From: Myripristis murdjan
Taxonomy: Eukaryota > Chordata > Actinopteri > Holocentriformes > Holocentridae
Assembly (NCBI RefSeq): GCF_902150065.1
Contig: NC_043992.1
Span: forward strand, 36,735,230-36,799,229
Direction of reading: 5' to 3'
DNA length: 64,000 nucleotides
This document shows, in pieces, positions 11,856 to 22,690 of this stretch (position 1 is the stretch's first letter; each line of letters starts with the position of its first letter). A program made the position numbers and the translations under genes. The notes under the pieces are model-generated. The model ran no database searches, was not told the origin of the DNA, and saw nothing but the letters and a program-made list of their open reading frames with translations.

Positions 11856-12010
11856 CCGCCTGTCCGTGTGGGAGTGAGTCCTCCCCTCCGCTGCTCGACG
11901 TGACAACGCCTTCAAGACGTCAGCAGCACCGAAACCTGAAGAAACTCACCTGGCTGGAGGGGACGGGCCGACACCTGGATCAACTATCCGCACCTTTTAG
12001 CTAACTTTCA
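11690..12010 (+). promoter_or_regulatory. CpG-rich presumed promoter/5' UTR of c3orf52
   Basis: CpG density is high compared with the surroundings. The region includes an acgcgcgcgcgcgcacgcag purine-pyrimidine alternation near 11711 and GC-rich sequence at 11860-12000, roughly 200-500 bp before the c3orf52 start codon. No TATA box was seen. The exact transcription start cannot be read from sequence. Confidence 0.5.
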
Positions 12011-12212
12011 CAACTACCAACCTCTCAGGTTCACTCCCCGACTAACTTTTTTTTTTGTTTTTGCGTTCATTTCTTCCTGTACACTGCAGTTGGGATGTTT
12101 TATGCCCACACGGACAGCGTGGTTTAATAATTTAAAGTAGTAACAGGGCTAGTTCCGGGTTGGGTCAGGCAGCCCAAAGTCAATAATAATAATTCCTGTG
12201 AACAAACCCAAC

Positions 12213-15200
12213 ATGGACTTTGAGTTAGGGGAGATTCGGAAGCAAGTCAACGGCAACGAGGGAGCTGCGCATTCCCACAGTGACGAGGTGAGCTGTAATC
12301 GTGTCGCCTGTGTGAAATCAACCGAATATAAACATATTTCTGTTTTAGTGAGCCTGCAGCCTTGGCAGGCTATGGTTGTAAAAGGTCCCAAGTAATTATA
12401 GCCTAATAAAAACTTAGAGCCTATCACCTCGTCTGTATCTCTCCATAAGAACTAACTTATAGACAGGTTATGCTATAATAAAGTTTAGAAAAAAATATTT
12501 ACACAAATACAACCGAAATCATGCAGCTGCCATAAAATACACTACTCACAAAAAGTTAGGGATATTCGGCTTTCGGGTGAAATTTCAGGATGAACCTAAA
12601 ATGCATTATAACCTTTACAGGTGAACTTAATGTGACCTTCTGTAAACTTTTGAATGCACATGTCCAACTGTTCAATATTTCAGTACTTTTTGCACAAGTT
12701 GCTGTTCTCTAACAAGGAGTTTAACGGCAAAATTCACATCAGGTGTTTGATGCTCCAGCTCATCGAGGTCGTATCATTAGGGAACGGCTGCTGGAGACTG
12801 GGGTACCTCAGATGGAGTGGCCTGCACTTTCTCAGACCTGCATCCCATAGAAAACCTATGGGATCAGCTGAGTCGCCGTGTAGAGGCTCGGAGCTCTGTA
12901 CCCCAGAACCTCAATGTCCTGAGGGCCGCCCTTCAAGAAGAGTGGGATGCCATGCCTCAGCAGACAATAAGTCGACTTGTGAACAGCATGAGACGTCGCT
13001 GTCAAGCTGTAATTGATGCTCAAGGGCACATGACAAGTTATCGACACTGACATTTTTTGTTGTGGTATATCCACCACTGTTGTTGGCTTTTGTTTCAAGA
13101 AATAGTTTGAGATGAGGAAATCACCAGTGCATGCTTCTACTTAAATGCCCTACTTTCATGATATAATATCACTGTAGCGTGAACTTTTTACATTTTCCAT
13201 AAATTTCACTCAAAAGCCAAATATCCCTAATTTTTTGTGAGTAGTGTATATCAGCAATGCTACCAGCGAATATACTGTGGTATAAGCACGCCAAAATATG
13301 GTAACTATAAACTCTGTGACACTGTAAGTCATAAGCATAAATACATTTGGTGCATGCAGGGCTCCCAAACCTCATGTCAGAGACCCCAAATTTCATTTGA
13401 TTTCACACCAAAGGCTTCCACTTGGGGATATTTTCCTTGCTAGATATAATTTAACATAAATCTATGCATATACTCCAGGTGGGGACAAGGAAACCGCAGA
13501 CCCAAACAGTCATTTCAATGCATTCTCTGTCACTGGTGTGTAACAAATGGGGGAGGTAATAGTGAAATTTGTTCTTTGTGGGAGAACTATGGGAAACCTT
13601 AAGGACCCCCTGGTGTCCCCAGACCCCAGTTTGGGAACCACTGCAGTTGGCTTCTGTGTGTCCGCATACCGTATGTATTACAGTATGTTTTACTCTGCCT
13701 AAAAACAATAAACAGAGAACATGTGCTTCAGGGGTTTACATATGCAATGTTCAGTCAAACCAGGTGATCTCTGTTGGCTCTGTTTTAATCACATTAATCA
13801 GTTGTCATTAAGGTACATGCTTGTCTTTAAGGTGACTCATCATCAAATTAAATTTGAGTTTGTTGCATTAAAATTTTTTTTTTTTTCTCATCACATTGTC
13901 TGATGGTAAACTTCTTCCAGCAAGTTCATAGCTTTGACCATGAATCAGTTATTTCATGTGAGCAAACATTTGATGTGGCTGGAATTTCTTACCTGGAGAT
14001 TTCATTATTGCTGTTTGTTTTTTATGGTATGGGAACATCACTATTGTGAAAAAAAACATGCTTTTGACTTGGGAACATACAGTATTTTTTCGCATACATT
14101 TGTTGAATGTGAAAAATAAAGCTGTGTTATACTGATTGAGATTTCATAGTAATTTTCCTCATTATTTGGTTGCTGATAGGTGACTGCAAGTAATGGAGAT
14201 GGTCTGACCCACAACACTTCTCAGAGAGCAGACACATGTGAGAATCATTCTGAAACGGTGAGCTTTCATCACCGATTCGGTGAAAATATTTGCACAGTTC
14301 TCTTTGAAGGATTGACCAATATGAGTATAGAATATGTCATCAGTGTCCATTACAGTAAGTGTGAACTGAGTGGGGAAAAAATCCCTCCCCAGAGTTAAGA
14401 GGGCCTGCCACTGTTGTCATGTGAAAACCTCATAACTCCAGCCTTGGTGTTTGTCAGACTTCAGGTTAAGGGATGTTTTTGGATTGAGAAATATGGATTG
14501 GGTTTTCAGTACCTTTTGCTTAAAAAGGCTATTTTTCTTAGTTTGTGGAAAGGTCTGGAGATGCAAGGTTTTCACTGAGCAGTCTAGGTTTGTGAACATG
14601 TAGGCTAACGTGCACACTGTAACAGTACTGAACATCAGTAGTTATGGACCTATTTTCTGATTCAGAATAGCTAAGTTACTGTGAATTACGTGTCATTTGA
14701 ATCTTAAAGTATCTTTTGAAGACATCACCGATTTCTCGTCCCTTCTCGATGTATTCATGTTCACTGATCTGTGCAAGATTTGTGAAATGGCATGGGGATC
14801 ATGTGTAGGGTGAATTTTCCCTTTAAATGATAGCCAAGAAACAACTGTTTTAAGCAAAACGTGTTTCTGTTAGATATTTGTTTTCAGCCGACATAAGGCA
14901 CTGTCGCACTTACTCTTGAAAAAATGTGGGTTAAGCTTTGCTTTTCGGTTTTGGTTTCTTGGAAACCTGTTTAGTCAATGCCCCATTCTTCTTCAGGCAT
15001 GTTATTTGAATAAAGAGAGGGTTTCGTAAGGATGCGGAAAGTGACATGTGTCTGATGTTTGTTTTCTTCTCAGTGTCCTGGCAGTAATGGGGATACACAC
15101 CCCTCTGGCCATGCAGCAGAGGCTCAGGATCCCCTCTTACCCACAGTCATGGTCAACGCAAACACTCACCAACAGGTCTAAGAGCCTTATTGACTTCTTT

Positions 15201-18200
15201 TTTGATAGGGCTCAGTGCATTTCATTCCACAGGAAGAAGAATTAGTAAAGGAAGTGTAACTGTTACCACAAACATCATAAGAACTTGCTGACTCCTTATT
15301 TCATTCATCCCCCGCACAGAAAACATGACTCATCAGCTAGAGCAAGTAACTTAAATGCATTACCTTGTCATTTTGAGTTTTACTGTTATTTATCTTAATT
15401 GGGCATTTAAAATTGAAGAAATCCTGCAACTGTCTATAAGCAACTCTAGACACTGTTTTGTTTTGAACACTGTTGGCATTCCTATTTCCTTCGGGATTAA
15501 TAAAGTTCTGTCTTGTATCATCTTAATTGACTCCACAGGATATTGAAAGTTGCACATCAGTAGACATTTGTAATAATGACAATGCAAAGAAACCACAGTC
15601 AGCTGTTTTGGTCAAGGGAAGAACCACTGAGTAACTCACATTGAGTCAAGTGCCTGTCAAATTGAATTATCAGACTATAAAATATTCGGAAAGTCATTGT
15701 GTCCATTTTTAAGTATGTTATTTATTTATTTAAAACAAACTAAACAAACCACTGTTGTGTACCAGTAAGTGATTGTCAGTGTGCTGAGGCATTACTGTAT
15801 GTTCACTGAATTATGTTTAATGTCACAATGTTCCTAGACCAGCGCAGTGTGCAAGATAAAGAGTGAGCTGAATGAAGTCATCTTCTGGAGAATCAGACTG
15901 TGGATGGCCATCGTCTTCCTCTTCCTCATCATCTTGGCTGTGATTGCGATCTCACTGGTTTTATGCACAGGTAGTTTGTCAGTTATCCAGGAATGTTAAA
16001 TATTTTAAAGTTATTAAATGCTAAATGCATAAAGAGTTTAAGAAGTCAGGTTCTTCTCAAACTGCTGTAAATACATTTATTCATATAGTTTAAGAGTGGA
16101 TTTTTGACTTTGATTTGTTTGTAGTGCTGCAAGTTAGGAAATTTATTCATATTTATTCATTGCTGCCCTAGGAACAGTATAGTGCCCAGAAAGGCGTTGC
16201 CAAGTGTGCATTAAGCCATTGATAAGTGTTGCCCAGCTTTCTAACACAGTTTTTGTGATGTTAAGCTTGAAAATATTTTCTTCCTTTTCACATTCCCAGT
16301 GGTTTCTCCTCCCATTGTTGTACTTGATATTTTGGCTTATTTGCAAGACCTTTTTGGCTTTTCACATTTTACATTTTGGCTTTGATCCATGCCACGGATC
16401 ATGTGTCTGTATATCAATGCGGCCATTTTTCCAAGAGTCATAGTGGAAGTTTTTGAAAGGATTATACTCAGGCCTCTTGCAAAGATGTAACAACAATGTT
16501 CGTGGTTAATGCCAATGTCTAACAACACAGTCCTTAATATTTTCATACAGCACTTAGTGACACAAATCAGCCCATGGCATATTTATATTTGAGGCTTTGA
16601 CGCAGTTTCTCTTTGAGCAGTGATCCATGTGGACGTGGATGAGGAGTATGACCGTTCGTTATTTAAAATTCCTCGATTTTTCAACGGAAGCTTCCAACTG
16701 ACCAATCAGGTCTTCACCGCAGAACTTCTCACGCCGTCCTCCAATCAGAGCCAGGCCCTCTCCGCTGAGCTTCAAGAAAAGGTTTGGCTCAAGCCAGATA
16801 TGTTTCAATTGTGTAATTAATGAATACTTTCAATTTGTTGTAATTAATGCTCAAAATTTGGTACACTGTGGATTTTGCTGTCAACTATTTTCTTATGGAA
16901 TTAACTGTCTTTTAAGATAGAGGTAAATCTTGCAGGTATATCACCAGTTTTCTGGCAGCCAAGATCTTGTATAGAAATGGTTAAGTGCAGATGAAGGCTA
17001 AATGTAAAACTTCTTTCATTTTATATTTTTATTTATTTTATTTGTAAGGGACAAGTGTATAGAACATTGACATTTGCCAAAGCAGTGGCTGATGTACTGT
17101 TCACGTGTGAATAGCTGATGCTCATTTCCAACACCAGTCCCCCTGATGGGAATTGATAGTCCACGCAATCATTAAAATTACAATTTCAAATCAGTACATA
17201 TAATAATGAAGCAGGAATGGCAACCATCTATGACAACACACAAACAAACATAAAATAGATAGAGAATAAGATGATAGAGAGGATAGAGATGATGATAGAT
17301 GATGATGATGATGATGATAGAGAATAAGATACCTGAACAGGAAACAGTTATTTTATATATTATTTATCGCTCTAGTATCATCTCTCCTTCAAGGTAGAAG
17401 AAAAGCTAGCTCAGCTAACCTGAAAAAACTGTTGAGCTTAACTGTTTCATTAAATTTAGAAAGGTCATGTTAGTTGGGTAATAGATAATGTTAACATACA
17501 ACTTGACATGACTGCTAATGCAAGCTTTTGCTCGATACATTAGCCAGTGTGCAAATAAAATGTGTGAAGAAGACAGTGATGGCTAGATTAGATTCTCTGA
17601 TGGTGCTACAATCAGCTATCTCACATGCTTACATTATCCAACTACTAAATCCATCAGATTTACCAGAAATGGTCAGTTCAAGGTAAAAATAAAAAGTAAC
17701 TGTGTCACTTCCAGACTGTTGAGTTGGCCAAGTTATAAATTTGGAAACAAAGTGCTGTGCACCTGAAAGCCTTTTGTGTGGAAAGGAAGTCATTTTCAGC
17801 TCATACTGCACAATGTGGTGTTAAAAAAAAGTATTTGACACCCACCAGCAGAATTCAACTCTCCACGCACTGACAGTAGCTTAGCATCAGCCAAACCCAC
17901 TCACTCTTATTATGTCCTCTGTTTATCTTTTCCGCCCCACACCCAGCTGGCTAACCTCTACAAATCCTCCCCTGCTCTGGGGCGATACTTCTCCGAAGCT
18001 GAAATATATGCTTTCAGGTAAACACACTTTGCACCCCGTGGTTTGGACTCACAATCACCTCTCCCTCATGAAAAAAATATTTGGGGGGCTTTTTGTCTTT
18101 TGTTTTACTTTGAGCTTCAGTGGATTTCGCTTTCTCCTCAGGAATGGCTCAGTCATCGCTGAATACCAACTGAAGTTCGTCATGCCAGCAGACCACGATC

Positions 18201-18325
18201 AGCTGGAAAAGTTCACACTGAGTCGGGAAGTGGTGTTCAACGTGCTCAGACAGTTTCTATATGACCAGGAGACAGAAGAGACAGAGCCCATGTACATTGA
18301 CCCAGTTTCACTGACAATGCTCTAA
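12213..18325 (+). CDS. c3orf52: TPA-induced transmembrane protein (C3orf52/TTMP) orthologue
   Basis: Seven coding exons: 12213-12287, 14180-14257, 15074-15175, 15838-15970, 16621-16781, 17947-18017 and 18142-18325. All have GT-AG junctions and phases agree, giving 267 residues. The N-terminal 85 residues (exons 1-3) are polar and probably cytosolic. RIRLWMAIVF starts a hydrophobic segment at about 106-128, a single signal-anchor helix. The C-terminal extracellular part resembles an SEA-like fold and matches human TTMP as recalled in LxxLYKSSPALGRYFSEAEI, VMPADHDQLEKFTLSREVV and the closing DPVSLTML. Possible N-glycosylation sites are NGS and NQS in exon 5. The molecular function is poorly known; the human gene is linked to hair growth and lipase H shedding. 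Intron 1 contains a Tc1 derivative and a hAT-like MITE. Assignment rests on motif order, so an SEA-domain paralogue is the alternative. Confidence 0.86.
12540..13246 (+). mobile_element. Tc1/mariner internal-deletion derivative, copy 2 (c3orf52 intron 1)
   Basis: Also 707 bp, flanked by TA at 12538-12539 and 13247-13248, with the same termini and the same internal deletion junction as 9980-10686. By eye about 14 differences separate the two copies, none of them indels. The identical junction means the deleted form itself was mobilised in trans as a MITE. Confidence 0.93.
13357..13643. mobile_element. hAT-like MITE fragment
   Basis: The left end cagggctcccaaacctcat and the inverted right end cagtggttcccaaactggg form an imperfect terminal inverted repeat of the CAGxGGxTCCCAAAC type common in vertebrate hAT MITEs. 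No coding content. No convincing 8-bp target duplication was found, so the ends may be off by a few bases. Confidence 0.5.
17281..17320. repeat. (GAT)n-rich simple repeat
   Basis: An imperfect GAT trinucleotide run inside c3orf52 intron 5, next to gatagagaataagat duplicates. Confidence 0.85.
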
Positions 18326-19200
18326 GACATTTGGTGAGAAATGTTCACACACACTTCAACTGTTGACAGAACACAGGCCATCCTGGACTTTGTTTTTTTT
18401 GCCTTTGCTGGCGAGACAGACAGGTAGTGAGCAGTGAACTTCTCTAAGGTGCGTAAGAAGTAGCATGTGATTTTTGTCAGTCTGATGTGTGATTGTAGCA
18501 TGAGTATGTAGAAAATCATCATGTGATGTTTACCACAGGAAGCTATACTGGCCACAGTCATGCGTCCAGTCTTTTGAAATGAAGACCAGGATGACGCTGC
18601 TGTATGTTCTACGGATATTTTCATTGTTTCTGATGCGTGACAGGCTTTTTATAACCTGGCTGCTGGTCCAACGCTTTATCAGACTTTATCAGGGGAATCA
18701 ATCAACAATTCAAGACAAAGAGGAACATAATGGACTGTGTGCTTGCTGTTAACCTGAGAAGGTTACTGTGACTCAGCAAAGACTGCAATAGTTGTGTTGG
18801 ACGTTTTTTGGGTACTTTCCAAAAAAGGGACAGGATCACCTGGAACATGTTACTTTAATTGCCAGATCTTATTGGTGTCAGTTTCAGTGTTTTAAATACA
18901 TTTTTATATTCACTTTCTGACTTTTACAGTACATAAGCTTTTGTACATAAGAGGAGCTTCACAGGATGAGCTGTAATAGGAATGAAAGAAAGCAGACATT
19001 TTGATGTTTTTGCATACCTCTGCCATTACTACCTGTGGAATGCTATAGCAAAATTAGCCATAGGGAAATTAGCCCTAGAGAACTCTATATGATATGAAAA
19101 TCACCGACCCTTTTATGACTTGAATCTGACACCTAAGCATGTCTGTATAAAATTACATGTGCTGTACACTGTGAACTGTGCCAAACTTTATACCATGTAT
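18326..19200 (+). other. c3orf52 3' UTR and flank
   Basis: Sequence following the c3orf52 stop. No canonical AATAAA was found close by and no transposon was recognised. The 3' end of the transcript is therefore undefined. The last 8 bp (ccatgtat, 19193-19200) are the left target duplication of the next element. Confidence 0.45.
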
Positions 19201-20108
19201 TAGGGCTGTAGTCAACCAAAGAAAATCTTGGTCGACTAAAGTCCTGAAATTTCGACCAAAAGTCGACTAATCTGGGGCGGTGGGAATAATAACGAAAAAA
19301 AAGTTACTATTTTTAAATGAATTAACTGGGCAGTAGCCTACCTGGTAGCCTTGTCCACCTAAATGAATTATAAATAAACATAAACAACTAATATTTGCAG
19401 TATATTAAATCGTTTTTGACCGAATTATTTTGCACTGAATGACACACTTGAGATGGTCGGCTCTGACAGCGTTGCATCACGTGCACCTGTGCAATATCAT
19501 AGCCTATGATTTCTGAAAATAGTACTATGTCAAGCTGCCGTCACGGGTGTGTGCGCCTGCAGTTATAAAGCGATTATTAGGCTAAAACTTTGAAATATGC
19601 CAATTCTGATATGTTTATACTCAAAACTGACAGAGCAACCTGACGCAGACATGTTAGCTTACCGTTTTTAGGTGATATGCCATGTTGGTGATTGAGCTGT
19701 GATACACAAACTGTTGATTGCAAAGTTTGCATTTGACTTTTTTCCATGTATTTTGGTAAAATGCTGCCACACTGACGACGTCTTTGACATGGTAGAGGAC
19801 TAAATGTTCATTAAACATTCTTAATTAAGCAAATATTCGGAAAACCAGGCCTAATTTTTTCTTCAGTTCAGAACATACGGGCCTACCTATCTGTCTCCAC
19901 CAGTGGGTTGGGCTAATCCAAAATTGTGAAGACAAGAGGGGTGTTCTGAAGACAGACCTGTGAAGCAGGGTGTTCTGAAAACACCCCCATTAGCACTTAG
20001 TGCTTTACTCCTGATAAAATTAACACGACAAATAATCGACCAATCAGATTTTGGTCGACCAAGAACGTATCGACCAATAAATCAACCAGTCGACAGACTA
20101 CAGCCCTA
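19201..20108. mobile_element. Non-autonomous hAT element with 8-bp target duplication
   Basis: The left end is tagggctgtagtcaacca and the right end, ending gactacagcccta, is its inverse. The 8-bp word ccatgtat directly flanks both ends (19193-19200 and 20109-20116), which is diagnostic for hAT insertion. Subterminal tggtcgac/gtcgacca words are repeated on both sides and could be transposase-binding motifs. No transposase coding region was seen in the 908 bp. Confidence 0.88.
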
Positions 20109-20207
20109 CCATGTATCCCTTTACAAACATAAACCTTTACAAACATAACCTTTGGTTAAGACACAATGCATTATATTTTCCACAGTCAATACTTGATTCT
20201 GTTGATG

Positions 20208-22690
20208 TTTTTTTTTTTTTTTTTTTTATTGTGCAATAAAGAGACAATAATACAAGTGTCAAACAATACAAAACATGAATGTTGGGAGGTTGGATGGGGG
20301 GGGGGGGGGGGGGTGTAACAGTCATAACATAATTGACAACATCAGAACAGAGCAAGATGACTAAACAAAACCAAGAAAAGGAGAAAAAGACAGGGCAAAC
20401 AAACAGAACAGAACAGGGGTGGGGCAGGGGGGCTGGGGTAGGGAGTAGGATGGATGGGGTGAGGGGAGAGGGGCTGAGGTTTTTAAGTGGGAGCTGGGGT
20501 GGGATGGGGGGAGTGGATGGATAGAGGTAGAGGGACCCTGCAGCCCGGCAAGCGCCATCCCCATGCTCCCAGGAAGAGCAGGGGCTGGAGCGAAGCCAAG
20601 ACCAGAGACAAACCAGGTGTGTTGGTAACAGTGGTATGAAGCTTGGAGTGATTTGTGGCTGGGCCTCACTGACTCCCATGGTAACATTAACAGCGATAGT
20701 GATAAGTTATATTATTAATATCATAATACAGTACCTGAAAATATATAATATACATAATAATATAATAATAATATCAGAGAAGATAGGAAATCATGAAGGG
20801 AGAGAATAAATAAATAGTGGAATAACACTGCTGATTGAAGTAGTAATAATGATGACAACAACAATAACGACAACAGCAAATTCAGCCTGTGTGTGGCACA
20901 AAGATATTATGGATATGGATGTAAGTTTAAAAAAGTTTGGAAGTGACTTTTATTTATTTTATTCTATTATTTTTTTTTTTTTAAGTTTGTGATCTCCATA
21001 ATTTCTTTGCTTAGTCTGGGCGGTTGCAGTGTGTTGTTCACTGTGTTCATTTTGGATTTGATTACAGATTTTAATAGTTGGTAGTGGAGGAACTGGTCTT
21101 CACCAACCCTGTACTTCAGGATCAAAGTGGGAAAAGACAGGAACTGGTTGTGCTTTTGGGTCCATTAGAATAAATATTGCAGTTGATCTGCCAGGAAGTC
21201 GTGGAGAAAGTTTGGTGCTTCCGATCCGCCTTGTGATTTTGTATTTTGTAGAGTTAAAAGAGAAATTCTGGGTTTTTTATTGTTCCAATAAAAGTTAGTC
21301 ATCAATGCGTCTGTTGTTTTGAGCCATTTGTCAGTGGGGGCAGTGGGAATCATTGAAAATAAGCAGTTAATCTGAGGCAAGGTTCTCATTGTAAATGCAG
21401 CTATTTGTCCTATGAGACTGAGTGGGAGTTTGGTCCAGCGTTTAAGCTCATCTTCTATTTTTTGAGCAATGGGGTGTAATTGAGGTTGAATAACTCAGAC
21501 AGTCTGGAGGAAATATTAATGCCTAAATATTTACATTACCCGTGTGGAGTGGGAGGAGATGAAGTGTACAGTGTTTTTATCCAAAGGATGAACCACTCTC
21601 CAAATTTGTGTGGGCTGCTAAATACGAAAATCCAGTTAACTTAATCAAATGCTTTTTCGGGCATCTTGAGATACTGTTATGGTTTTGTTTTGTTTTTTGT
21701 GGTGATATAATGATTAAGTTGAAAATGGATGTTATCTGGCGCATGGCTGTTTTTGATGAAGCCTGTCTGCTCAAGGTGGATTAGGATGGGGGTGGTCATT
21801 TTTAAGCTGGTATTGATTAATGAGAGCGGACGGTTGCTGGATGGGTGGGCTGGGTCTTTACTGAGTTTTCGTAAAAGTATCATAACAGTGTGCTCGTGTG
21901 TGTGGGTGGAGGAATTGGCTTTGATTTCTAGTTAGTCCATAAAATAGCGGTGATAAAGTTTCCCAGAAATGTTTATGGGATTCAGCTGGTTATCCATCAT
22001 CTCCAGGTGATTTATTGGCATTTTTTTAAAAGTCTTTATTGAGTTCCTGAATGGTTATGGGTGCATCTAAAATGTTTGCTTGTTCTTTAGGTGGGATAGG
22101 TAATTTCAGGTTATTTAGAGAGATATCTATTTCTGATCGGTTCATCATCTGAAGAGTATAGGTTGCCATAAAATTTATGAAATTCTTTATTTCCTGTGGA
22201 ATGTGGGTAATATCACCTGTAGAACTGCGTATTGACGAGATAAACGCTTTCTCTTTTTTGTGTTGTGGTAGATTTGCCAGATATTTACTTGATGTGTTGC
22301 TGTATTGAAAGTTTTCATGTTTGAGCTGTTGGATAAGGAGCTGTGTTTTCTTAGGTATGATAATCTCCAGTTGAGTCTTAAGCTGGTTCAGTTCCTTTTG
22401 TATTTGATCAGTGGGGTTACTTGTACGTTGGTTTGTTAGATTTTTAATTAATTGCTCTAATGTGTTTTCTAATTCCTGTTCCTGTTTGTGTGTGTGTGTG
22501 TGTGTGATGATGATGATGACTTTACCTCTCATTACTGCTTTATCTGTTTCCCATAACAGTGACTGAGATTTCTTTCCTCTCCAGAAAGGATGCCCACTTT
22601 CTTTGGATCATTGAATTGAAATTGGGGTCTGCTAAAAATGATGTATTAAAATGCCATCTTGTAGGAGGTTTAATATGTGCCTGACTGTTG
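20208..22690 (-). mobile_element. L1-clade LINE remnant, 5' truncated
   Basis: Read on the minus strand. ORF2-like pieces occur in the order expected for fish L1: RWHFNTSFLADPNF and KWASFLERKE near 22590-22640, a QEQELENTLEQLIKNL segment near 22440-22500, LEQTGFIKN near 21740 (RT domain), and PRISLLTLQNTK with NFLHDFLADQLQYLF near 21165-21270. The 3' UTR has a C-run (G-run on +) at about 20298-20313 and ends in an A tail (T-run at 20208-20227 on +). The reading frame is interrupted repeatedly and interior parts are missing, so it is a dead copy. Confidence 0.8.

Noticed and set aside
20137-20687. Long Pro-rich minus-strand frames
   Set aside because: They run through the 3' UTR and C-run of the L1 remnant and are composition artefacts.
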